Below, piece after piece: positions 1-5,302 of a DNA stretch of 5,302 nt; position 1 is the stretch's first letter; every line of letters starts with the position of its first letter. This DNA comes from Thermoplasmata archaeon (GTDB lineage Archaea; Thermoplasmatota; JAKEGO01), in NCBI GenBank assembly GCA_022615805.1, contig JAKEGO010000172.1, positions 1 to 5,302 on the forward strand, given 5' to 3'. The notes under the pieces were generated by a model. The model did no database searches. It was not told where the DNA came from and was given only the letters and a program-made list of their open reading frames with translations. A program made the translations under genes and the position numbers.

Positions 1-562
1 CTACCCATACCCGTCCGTTCTGGCCGACGAAGATGCGGCAGTCGGTCCGCGCCTTCAGGAGGTTGAGCATCGAGCCCTTCTTCCCGATGACGCGGGGCAC
101 CTTCGAGGCCAAGATCGTGATGATATGCCCGTTCTCGATCTTCCGCAAGCCCTTGTCCTTGATGCTTATCATCGTCCGGTTCAGAGGTCCGACCTCCGAC
201 ACGCGGGCGATGACGGCGTCGCCGATGTTCAGGTACCTGACCGTTTCGCCGAAGTCGACCTTCCACGGCGTGTCGTTGACGTGGAGCATCGCTGTCGTCG
301 GGGCGTTGATGTCGACGTTCCAGTAGCTCTGGGCTGTCTCGACCACTATTCCAATCACGAGGTCCTTCTTGTCGGACCTCGGGATGTAGCGTCCCGCGAG
401 CGGTATGAGGTTCATGAACTCGCCGCGAGGGTTCGCGAGGCCAACGATGTTCGCGACGACCTCGCCGTCGCGCCTGAACGTCCCGTCGCCGGCCTTCAAC
501 CTATCGTTCCGGCCGCCGAGAACCGTCCCCGGCACGATGATATCTCTCCTTTGTCCTTCCAT
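1..562 (-). CDS. rrp4: Exosome complex RNA-binding protein Rrp4 (3' end off the left edge)
   Basis: Rrp4 is a cap subunit of the archaeal exosome; it binds RNA and feeds it to the Rrp41/Rrp42 ring for 3'-5' phosphorolysis in the cytoplasm. Translating from the ATG at 562 gives 187 codons, still open at the edge. The order is an N-terminal domain (about 6-42, with GTVLGG and GDGTFRRDGEVVA), an S1 RNA-binding domain (about 66-138), then a KH domain with the GxxG loop at 160-163 in VIGKKGS. The last visible residues, QNGRVWV, match the family's KH end. Roughly 40 residues should be missing compared with the usual length of about 230. The start is supported by an AAGGTG ribosome site 7 bases upstream and an in-frame stop 15 codons upstream. 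It lies 33 bases after the SBDS stop as third gene of the operon; rrp41 and rrp42 would be expected next, outside the window. Confidence 0.96.
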   Translation of the reverse strand, partial: MEGQRRDIIVPGTVLGGRNDRLKAGDGTFRRDGEVVANIVGLANPRGEFMNLIPLAGRYIPRSDKKDLVIGIVVETAQSYWNVDINAPTTAMLHVNDTPWKVDFGETVRYLNIGDAVIARVSEVGPLNRTMISIKDKGLRKIENGHIITILASKVPRVIGKKGSMLNLLKARTDCRIFVGQNGRVWV

Positions 563-595
563 CTTATCACACCTTCGTTACCATGATACCCGGGA

Positions 596-1291
596 TCACC
601 GGATTATCCTCGTCTGCACGTTCCCCTTCGTCCGTGAGTTCAGGCGCTCGAAGAACTCGTCCTGGACGCCGGCCGGGATCCGGACCATGCCGATCCAGGA
701 GCCATCCCTCTGCCATTCCTCCTTCTGGATCTGGCCGAACTCCTTCAGGTCGCCATACACCCGCCCGACATCCTCGGGCCGCAGTTTGACCGCGACGGTG
801 AGGGACTCGATCTTGATCGGGAGCAGGGGGGATATGGCGGTGATGATGTCCGGTACCTGCGCTTCTACCGGCTTGAAGGGATCTATGTGCACCTTCGCCT
901 CGTCGATGGCGTGCTCGATGCGCTGCGGAGGATGCGGGGTCATCGACCTCGGGTTGATGGCGTTCCTCGCGATGAACGCCACCAGTTGCTTCCGCTTCTG
1001 CTCGAGCATCACGCGCCTCTGCTCGGTCGTGAGGTGGATCTCACCCTTGAGGATGATCTTGCGGCTCACCTCCAGGAAGTCGTCGGTCCCGAAGACCTTC
1101 TTCAAGGCCTCGCCGGGGGACCTGTCGCCCTTCCTGACATCCTTGAACACCTGGTCGACCGCGAGGACATCCTCCAGGTTCATCGTCTGGTCCTCGATGA
1201 AATCCCTCGCGCGGTCCGGATCGACGAGGACCTCGAACCGGTCCCCGTGCGACTCGTACCTTGCGACGACGGCCTTATCGATCGAAACCGT
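596..1291 (-). CDS. Ribosome maturation protein SDO1/SBDS homolog, apparent ACG start
   Basis: Archaeal member of the Shwachman-Bodian-Diamond syndrome (SBDS/Sdo1) family. In eukaryotes the family works with an EF-2-like GTPase to release the anti-association factor eIF6 from the 60S subunit; the archaeal role is assumed similar. The 231-residue product has the FYSH domain (about 1-85, beginning VSIDKAVVARYESHG and including RFEVLVDPD), a helical middle domain with HPPQRIE (about 120-126) and AKVHID, and a C-terminal ferredoxin-like domain with EEWQRDGSW (191-199). The length matches the roughly 234 residues of the Archaeoglobus homolog. The homologous N-terminus falls on ACG at 1291-1289, where relatives have Met before VSLDKAV. 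There is no in-frame ATG, GTG or TTG from the upstream stop inside psmA (1384-1382) to the ATG at 1183, which is codon 37 and would delete nearly half of the FYSH domain. A GGGGG stretch 7 bases before the ACG could serve as ribosome site. The gene begins 16 bases after the psmA stop. The family call is very secure; the exact start is not. Confidence 0.94.
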   Translation of the reverse strand, partial: TVSIDKAVVARYESHGDRFEVLVDPDRARDFIEDQTMNLEDVLAVDQVFKDVRKGDRSPGEALKKVFGTDDFLEVSRKIILKGEIHLTTEQRRVMLEQKRKQLVAFIARNAINPRSMTPHPPQRIEHAIDEAKVHIDPFKPVEAQVPDIITAISPLLPIKIESLTVAVKLRPEDVGRVYGDLKEFGQIQKEEWQRDGSWIGMVRIPAGVQDEFFERLNSRTKGNVQTRIIR

Positions 1292-1298
1292 GGGATCG

Positions 1299-1303
1299 CC
1301 CCC
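1299..1303 (-). promoter_or_regulatory. Putative ribosome binding site for the SBDS gene
   Basis: Reading on the minus strand, GGGGG followed by CGA lies 7 bases before the ACG at 1291. It can pair with the anti-SD sequence if one G-U wobble is allowed. Its spacing fits the ACG codon and no canonical start codon, so it supports non-canonical initiation here. Translational coupling to psmA, whose stop is at 1310-1308, is an alternative because the gap is only 16 bases. Confidence 0.45.
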
Positions 1304-1307
1304 GCGA

Positions 1308-2030
1308 TCAGGAGGTGACGCGGTCGAGGAAGGCCTGGACCTCCTCGTTGGAGAGCTTCTTGAACGGGGTGCCGCGCTCGATCAGCCCGATCTCGACGGC
1401 GTAGGGCTTCATCTCGCCCTCGGTGGACTCCTTCAGGGCTCCGAGCCCCAGGAGCACCGCCTCGTCCCTGTTCATGCCCTCCTTGTACCGCTCCTCGAAT
1501 ATCGCGAGCACGTTGTTGCGGCCCGCGCCTATGCTGCCAGCGGTGTACGCCATCATGGCCCCGCTGGGGTCAGTCTCGTACAGGTGAATGGAACCGTCCT
1601 CGTCGACTCCCCCTATCAGGAGCGCGATGCCGAACGGCCTCACGCCGCCATACTGGGTGTAGGTCTGCTTGAAGTCGCAGATCTCTTTTACCAGCATCTC
1701 GACAGGGAGGCTCTCGTCGTACCGGATCCTGTTGATCTGGCAGATGAGACGCGCCCTCTCGACGAGGACCCTGGCGTCCGCCACGAGACCGGACGTGGCG
1801 CATGCGATGCCATCGTCGATCTGGAACATCTTCTCGATGGAGCGGGGCTCGATGAGCTTGCTCGTGATCCTCTTGTCGATGATGAGGACTATCCCTTCAC
1901 CGTACTTGAGACCGACCGTGGTCGTTCCCCTCTTTACGGCCTCTCTCGCGTATTCAACCTGGAACAGGCGGCCGTCGGGCGAGAATACCGTGATCGCCCG
2001 GTCATATGCCATCTGTCCGCCTTGCATCAT
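1308..2030 (-). CDS. psmA: 20S proteasome alpha subunit
   Basis: Structural alpha subunit of the archaeal 20S proteasome. Seven copies form each outer ring, control entry to the chamber and dock the PAN/Cdc48-type ATPases; proteolysis itself is done by the beta subunit, not encoded here. The 240-residue product has the family's usual length. Its N-terminus carries the gating motif YDR (9-11) and the highly conserved stretch FSPDGRLFQVEYAREAVKRG (16-35). Lys67 in SIEK corresponds to Lys66 of T. acidophilum, which binds the HbYX tail of the ATPase. Other hallmarks are TSGLVADARVLV and QYGGVRPFG. The start at 2030 is preferred because GGAG lies 9 bases upstream; the adjacent ATG at 2027 is 12 bases away and also possible. 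It is the first gene of the minus-strand operon, with a TATA box about 42 bases before the ATG. Confidence 0.98.
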   Translation of the reverse strand: MMQGGQMAYDRAITVFSPDGRLFQVEYAREAVKRGTTTVGLKYGEGIVLIIDKRITSKLIEPRSIEKMFQIDDGIACATSGLVADARVLVERARLICQINRIRYDESLPVEMLVKEICDFKQTYTQYGGVRPFGIALLIGGVDEDGSIHLYETDPSGAMMAYTAGSIGAGRNNVLAIFEERYKEGMNRDEAVLLGLGALKESTEGEMKPYAVEIGLIERGTPFKKLSNEEVQAFLDRVTS

Positions 2031-2066
2031 GTCATATCTCTCCTTTCGGGCGGACAGAAGCGTTCC

Positions 2067-2083
2067 TTTTTAAATACCTTTCC
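2067..2083 (-). promoter_or_regulatory. Archaeal TATA/BRE promoter for the psmA-SBDS-rrp4 operon
   Basis: On the minus strand the purine-rich element GGAAAGG (BRE-like) is directly followed by TATTTAAAAA, an AT-rich island in GC-rich surroundings. Transcription would be expected about 25 bases downstream, near 2046. That gives a leader of roughly 16 bases that just includes the psmA ribosome site. This is pattern evidence only. Confidence 0.62.
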
Positions 2084-2383
2084 ACGGAAGAGCGCGGATG
2101 AGAGGGCTACCCGCCGGTGCTCTGGCGTTGGCATGAAGCCAGGCCAGATCGTGCGGCAGGTCGTTCCGAAGGGATTTCACGTCGTTCATGACGGGTCTCC
2201 ACGGCACCGAGCGAGGGGGCGTTCCGATCGATGAGAATGATCGACAACGTCGCCGGAAGCCCGGATTACGGGCGGGATCTCGGGATTTTCACCTTATATT
2301 GGAAATGGCCCGGAAGGTTGTCCCGTCGGTTCGGACCATGGGAATCAGGTCGTCGACCGACGACATCCGCCACAGCCAGACAT

Positions 2384-2397
2384 CAAAAGATTTAAAT
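2384..2397 (+). promoter_or_regulatory. Archaeal TATA/BRE promoter for the small gene and queA
   Basis: CAAAAGA followed by TTTAAAT forms a purine-rich BRE-like element and TATA box. The predicted transcription start, near 2420, leaves a leader of about 20 bases containing the strong ribosome site GGAGG at 2428-2432. An inverted repeat, GTCGTC-GACC-GACGAC at 2349-2364, lies just upstream and could be a regulator site, but that is speculative. Confidence 0.62.
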
Positions 2398-2439
2398 CCA
2401 TCGATCCAGATACTGGTCCAGCCCAAAGGAGGAAAGCAG

Positions 2440-2658
2440 ATGGCAATGGAGATAATCCCGCTCGAGGAAGCGAAGAAGATCTGCACCAAGAAGGGTCTGC
2501 GCCCTGGAAGGGTCAAGGGGACCGACGGAATCCAGTTCACGCGTGGAAAGAACGCCAGGCTTCAGGAGATCTCGTGGGCTGATTTCGAGATGTATCTCAA
2601 GCAGCGCAGCCTCGCGATCTACGAGAGCAACGGCTGGATGAAGATAATGAAGAAGTGA
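2440..2658 (+). CDS. Small basic protein of unknown function, 72 residues
   Basis: I do not recognise this family. It starts at ATG 2440 with GGAGG 7 bases upstream and a TATA box about 45 bases before, a textbook archaeal start; the ATG at 2446 is a less well spaced alternative. The frame is open further upstream, but the promoter lies inside that extension, so a longer protein is unlikely. The product is lysine- and arginine-rich (15 basic, 8 acidic residues) and has no signal peptide or membrane segment. It has one Cys (15), so no zinc ribbon, and two Trp (47, 66). A short helix (about 7-18) precedes a glycine-containing, likely beta stretch (22-35), then SWADFEMYLKQRSLAIYE (46-63), which looks like a helix and strand, and a basic tail ending KIMKK. 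A compact nucleic-acid- or ribosome-associated protein is a guess from charge alone. It lies 42 bases before queA in the same direction without an intervening promoter, so co-transcription is likely. Confidence 0.78.
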   Translation: MAMEIIPLEEAKKICTKKGLRPGRVKGTDGIQFTRGKNARLQEISWADFEMYLKQRSLAIYESNGWMKIMKK

Positions 2659-2671
2659 GGCCCCGGCCTCA
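2656..2671 (+). repeat. Inverted repeat over the stop codon of the small gene
   Basis: TGAGGCC-CC-GGCCTCA is a perfect 7-bp inverted repeat whose left arm begins with the TGA stop. A 2-base loop is too tight, so a real hairpin would lose its innermost pair. No T-run follows, so it is not a typical terminator; it might modulate readthrough or translation of queA. Confidence 0.35.
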
Positions 2672-2700
2672 TCCCCTTCAGGTCAGGCGACCCGCCGCGC

Positions 2701-3678
2701 ATGGACGCCAACCAATTCGATTTCGAACTTCCGGAGGAACTCATAGCACAGGCTCCGGCGAGACCCAGGGATGCCTCCAGACTGATGGTCGTCGGCGATC
2801 CGGTCCAGCACCTCTTATTCCGGGACATCGCGGGCATCCTCCGCGAGGGCGACGTCGTCGTGTTGAACGACACTCGGGTCATCCCGGCCAGGCTGCGGGG
2901 GGAGAAGGACACCGGAGGACGACTCGAGTTCCTGCTCGTCCGGAGGGATGGCGATGTATGGGAGGCGATGGTCAGGGGACGGCCCAGAGACGGGGCGACT
3001 GGTCGCATCGCAGACATGAGGTTCAGGCTCGAGGCCGCAGGCGGCGGTCGATGGTTTGTACACACCGACCCCGTACTGGACGAACGCGCCCTCGAGTCGT
3101 TCGGAGAGCCTCCCACGCCGCCGTACATCAGGGGACGCGCGAGCGGGGACGATTACCAGACGGTCTACGCCCGCGTTCCCGGCAGCATCGCGGCGCCAAC
3201 CGCTGGTCTGCACTTCACCGAGACGCTCATGCGCGACCTCGAGGGAAATGGCGTCCGCTTCGTCAGGATCACGTTGCACATCGGCCCGGGAACGTTCACT
3301 CCGGTCCGCTCAGAGAGGGTCGAGGACCACGTGATGGAGGCCGAACGCTACACCATCGACCCGGGCGTGATGGACGCCATCGAGGGCGCCGACCGGCTCG
3401 TATGCGTGGGGACCTCCACAGTCAGGACCCTGGAAGCGGCCCTCCGGACCGGAAGGACGTCGGGGTGGGCCGATGTCTTCATCTTCCCGGGAATGCGGCT
3501 AAGGACCCGGATGGACATGTTCCTTACGAACCTCCACCTTCCGAGGTCGCCTCCCTTGCTGATGGTGGCAGCGTTCGCCGGGTGGGACAGGGTGCGGTCG
3601 GCGTATGCGGAGGCCATCTCCGCCGGATACCGGTTCTACAGCTTCGGCGACGCGATGCTCCTTTACCCCGAGGCCTGA
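2701..3678 (+). CDS. queA: S-adenosylmethionine:tRNA ribosyltransferase-isomerase (QueA)
   Basis: QueA transfers and isomerises the ribosyl group of S-adenosylmethionine onto preQ1 in the tRNA wobble position, giving epoxyqueuosine plus adenine and methionine. The 325-residue product carries the family signatures in order: IAQAPARPRDASRL (15-28), VLNDTRVIPARLRGEK (54-69), DYQTVYA and GSIAAPTAGLHF (151-172), LHIGPGTFTPV (192-202), VGTSTVRTLE (236-245), TNLHLPRSPPLLMVAAFAG (276-294) and YRFYSFGDAML (310-320). It is slightly shorter than bacterial relatives (about 340-356). The usual DHxMHxE motif reads DHVMEAE (209-215), so the second His is replaced by Glu. ATG 2701 is the only start in frame after the upstream stop; its ribosome site is poor (AGGCGA, 10 bases away), so translation may depend on the upstream gene. 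Queuosine is classically bacterial and eukaryotic, while archaea make archaeosine, so transfer from bacteria is likely. The family call is secure; the in vivo role is not. Confidence 0.95.
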   Translation: MDANQFDFELPEELIAQAPARPRDASRLMVVGDPVQHLLFRDIAGILREGDVVVLNDTRVIPARLRGEKDTGGRLEFLLVRRDGDVWEAMVRGRPRDGATGRIADMRFRLEAAGGGRWFVHTDPVLDERALESFGEPPTPPYIRGRASGDDYQTVYARVPGSIAAPTAGLHFTETLMRDLEGNGVRFVRITLHIGPGTFTPVRSERVEDHVMEAERYTIDPGVMDAIEGADRLVCVGTSTVRTLEAALRTGRTSGWADVFIFPGMRLRTRMDMFLTNLHLPRSPPLLMVAAFAGWDRVRSAYAEAISAGYRFYSFGDAMLLYPEA

Positions 3679-3705
3679 ATGCCGGTCCCGTCAGGGCCGC
3701 GATTG

Positions 3706-3727
3706 GCCGTTCCCGGGCGGGAACGGC
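3706..3727 (+). terminator. Perfect 9-bp hairpin downstream of queA
   Basis: GCCGTTCCC-GGGC-GGGAACGGC forms a GC-rich 9-bp stem with a 4-base loop, 28 bases after the queA stop and about 25 bases upstream of the next TATA-like element. No T-tract follows, so it does not match the usual archaeal T-rich terminator. It may stabilise the queA mRNA end or act as an operator for the next gene. A second copy of GGGAACG-like sequence (GGGGAACG) follows at 3728-3735. Confidence 0.4.
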
Positions 3728-3745
3728 GGGGAACGATGATTTCCA

Positions 3746-3758
3746 TAAGATAAAAATA
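3746..3758 (+). promoter_or_regulatory. TATA-like promoter of the secreted repeat protein, leaderless
   Basis: TAAGATAAAAATA is an AT-rich island in GC-rich DNA. Its centre lies about 29 bases before the ATG at 3783, so transcription would begin within a few bases of the start codon. No ribosome site precedes that ATG, consistent with a leaderless mRNA. The element is a weaker TATA match than the other two promoters in the window. Confidence 0.5.
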
Positions 3759-3782
3759 GTCAACCGCCATCATACCCATTGG

Positions 3783-5302
3783 ATGAGGCTCGCTCCCTGG
3801 CTGACGTTCATGGCAATCCTCCCGCTTCTGGCCATCGCAGGCCATGGCCTGGCGGATGGGTCCGACTGGCCGATGTTCGGCCATGACCAGCGGCACACCT
3901 CGATGTCCTCGGTGGCGGAGCCGCTGGACGACCCGGTGGAGCTGTGGGACAACGACAATGCGGTCGCCGGCCTGGGCGTGGCGCACGGCGACCTCACCGA
4001 GAACATCGACTTCATCAATGGTTCCTCGGCCAGCGATGTGACCGATGACCACCTGATATACGCAGTGGGAAGATACCTCTACGTCGTGGAGGCGACGACC
4101 GGGAGGACGGTATGGCTCCTCGACGTTGCCGAAGCCGACGGCAACTCCACCGACGATGACGCGGTCGCCACCGCTCCCGTGGTCGACGACGTCGACTCAG
4201 ACGGAGACGTCGAGATCATCTTCGCCACGACGGATGGCTCCGGGCAGGGGATGCTGTACTGCTTCAGCCCCGCGATCGAGTACGATGGGGAGGACTACGA
4301 TTTCTCGGCGAACAACCACGACATGCCCGAACGCGTTTGGAGGAAGCCCCTGGCGGGGCCCGTCAACATCTCCCAGCCGCTCCTCACCACGATCAAGGAC
4401 ATCGGGAAGGTCGTCGCCATTGGCGCCGCGAACACCCTCCACGTCGTCAAGGCGAACGACAGGGCGACGGTCTGGGAGGTGGAGCTCGAAGGCACCGACA
4501 TCTCCACGCCCGCGGCCGTGCCGGTCAGCGAGACGAATAACATCGCCGTGTCGACGGTCGACTGGGACGACGGCATTGTGTACTTCTACGTCCTCGACGA
4601 CACCGACGGTTCCGAGAGGATGAAGGAGGAACTGCCCTTCTCGTCCACCGTCCCGCATCCATTCCCGGGGGACGTCCTCCCGAGCGCCGCGGTGGCCGAG
4701 CTCGACGGCAACGCGACCAACGGGCGAGAGGTCGTCTACGTGAAGCCGTACGAGGGGAACGACCACAACGGCATCGTCCATGCCTACAACTGGGGCGGCG
4801 ACCTGTACTGGGCGACCTCCGTCTCGGACATAAGCGGGCAGATCGAGGCTTCCCCGGCCATCGCTGACCTGGACGGTGACGGCACAATGGAGGTCGTTGT
4901 CGTCTCTTGGGACATCGAGGCCGGCGACTATGTCATGCACGTCTACATCCTCGACGGTTCGAACGGAGAGGTGATCGTAGAACGGGAGATGGACCTCGAC
5001 GGGGGGAACACTGGCGACGACGCCCGCGCCGTCTGTTCGCCGGCGCTCCACGACATCGACGGGGACGGGACCCTCGACGTGGTCGGGGCGCTCTACCGCA
5101 CGGCCTTCGCCCTGAGCGGCGATCCCTCCGATGACCTGGCCACCCTCTGGAGCCACGATTGCCCGTTCCGGGTGTGGGCACAGCCTGCGCTTTTCAACCT
5201 CGACGACGACCTATACTCGGAAGCGCTGATCGGCAGCCTGGTGCTGGTGCAGGACGTCGCCGAGCTGCACCCCGTCAACGCGTTCGTCGATCCGGATGAT
5301 CC
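3783..5302 (+). CDS. Secreted FG-GAP/VCBS-type repeat protein (3' end off the right edge)
   Basis: The frame stays open from ATG 3783 to the edge, giving 506 codons of a longer protein. The N-terminus is a Sec-type signal peptide (MRLAPW, hydrophobic core about 7-20, likely cleavage after Ala24). DWPMFGHDQRHTS follows at 28-40, typical of the entry to extracellular PQQ-like/FG-GAP beta-propellers. Several repeats end in Asp-rich, calcium-binding-like motifs: DDVDSDGDVEIIFA (135-148), ADLDGDGTMEVVVV (361-374) and HDIDGDGTLDVVGA (423-436), with degenerate copies near 305-320 and 471-486. A cell-surface or secreted propeller involved in adhesion or binding is inferred; no catalytic site is visible. 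Only three Cys are seen (160, 418, 460). A C-terminal anchor, if any, lies outside the window. It appears to be its own transcription unit. The specific function is unknown. Confidence 0.9.
   Translation, partial: MRLAPWLTFMAILPLLAIAGHGLADGSDWPMFGHDQRHTSMSSVAEPLDDPVELWDNDNAVAGLGVAHGDLTENIDFINGSSASDVTDDHLIYAVGRYLYVVEATTGRTVWLLDVAEADGNSTDDDAVATAPVVDDVDSDGDVEIIFATTDGSGQGMLYCFSPAIEYDGEDYDFSANNHDMPERVWRKPLAGPVNISQPLLTTIKDIGKVVAIGAANTLHVVKANDRATVWEVELEGTDISTPAAVPVSETNNIAVSTVDWDDGIVYFYVLDDTDGSERMKEELPFSSTVPHPFPGDVLPSAAVAELDGNATNGREVVYVKPYEGNDHNGIVHAYNWGGDLYWATSVSDISGQIEASPAIADLDGDGTMEVVVVSWDIEAGDYVMHVYILDGSNGEVIVEREMDLDGGNTGDDARAVCSPALHDIDGDGTLDVVGALYRTAFALSGDPSDDLATLWSHDCPFRVWAQPALFNLDDDLYSEALIGSLVLVQDVAELHPVNAFVDPDD

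Larger units (their letters stand above)
2031..2439. other. Divergent intergenic region, no convincing gene
   Basis: This stretch of about 400 bases separates the minus-strand proteasome operon from the plus-strand queA unit and has a promoter at each end (2067-2083 minus, 2384-2397 plus). The middle contains a short minus-strand reading frame of 39 codons (2189 to 2070) with GGAG 7 bases before its ATG, but its third-position G/C is only about 64%, below the neighbouring genes, and its stop falls inside the psmA TATA box. Small inverted repeats occur at 2259-2273 (GCCCG/CGGGC) and 2349-2364 (GTCGTC/GACGAC). I could not fold a tRNA: GGTTCGGACC near 2329 resembles a B box, but there is no A box or acceptor stem to go with it. 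Confidence 0.6.

Noticed and set aside
596..1183. Short SBDS model starting at the ATG at 1183
   Set aside because: It starts in the middle of the FYSH domain and drops 36 residues that match the family's conserved N-terminus.
405..2234. Very long plus-strand open frame antisense to rrp4, SBDS and psmA
   Set aside because: It mirrors three well-identified genes on the other strand. Long antisense frames are expected where G/C-biased third positions make stops rare. The translation shows no family features.
2259..2273. GCCCG-GATTA-CGGGC hairpin in the intergenic region
   Set aside because: A 5-bp stem is too short to separate from chance in GC-rich DNA, and no adjacent signal gives it a role.
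2320..2345. Possible tRNA B box (GGTTCGGACC)
   Set aside because: No A box, acceptor stem or anticodon arm could be found at the right distances on either strand.
2188..2439. N-terminal extension of the 72-residue protein
   Set aside because: The frame is open upstream, but the TATA box at 2391-2397 and the GGAGG at 2428-2432 fall inside it and point to initiation at 2440.
4126..4623. Plus-strand frame rich in Ser, Thr, Pro and Arg within the secreted protein gene
   Set aside because: It is the frame-shifted reading of the Asp- and Thr-rich repeat gene and has no independent start signals or domains.
4197..5156. Minus-strand open frame of about 319 codons opposite the secreted repeat protein
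   Set aside because: The plus strand has a signal peptide and repeated calcium-binding-like motifs; the antisense translation is low-complexity, rich in Val, Asp and Arg, and is a shadow of the Asp-rich codons.

Overview
The window is archaeal DNA. The left part carries the start of the conserved archaeal proteasome-exosome operon (psmA, SBDS homolog, rrp4). The genes have archaeal TATA/BRE-like promoters, and most have short leaders with Shine-Dalgarno (SD) sites. The DNA is GC-rich with strong G/C preference at third codon positions. The proteasome alpha N-terminus closely resembles that of Thermoplasma acidophilum as I remember it, and a GC-rich Thermoplasmata-like euryarchaeon is my best guess. 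That lineage is inference; I could not run a phylogeny.

Layout. Positions 1-2030 (minus strand) hold psmA, then the SBDS homolog, then rrp4, which runs off the left edge. The three genes are separated by 16 and 33 bases and read as one operon from a promoter near 2067-2083. Positions 2031-2439 form a divergent intergenic region with a promoter at each end and no convincing gene between. Positions 2440-3678 (plus strand) hold a 72-residue basic protein I do not recognise and a queA-type tRNA-modification gene, 42 bases apart and probably co-transcribed. Positions 3679-3782 contain a perfect 9-bp hairpin and a TATA-like element. From 3783 to the right edge runs the N-terminal 506 codons of a secreted, Asp-rich FG-GAP/VCBS-type repeat protein, probably translated from a nearly leaderless mRNA.

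How the genes fit together. The minus-strand operon couples protein degradation (20S proteasome alpha subunit), ribosome maturation (SBDS) and RNA degradation (exosome cap subunit Rrp4), a standard archaeal housekeeping association. The plus-strand pair appears to concern tRNA modification. QueA acts in queuosine synthesis, a bacterial pathway not classically present in archaea, so its presence here is the most notable content of the window. The secreted repeat protein is a separate transcription unit.

Main points for a second look: an archaeal queA; an SBDS gene that lacks ATG, GTG or TTG at its homologous start and appears to begin with ACG; the unrecognised small gene ahead of queA; and the hairpin plus leaderless promoter before the secreted protein. 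I saw no CRISPR array, tRNA, rRNA, insertion sequence or defence system.
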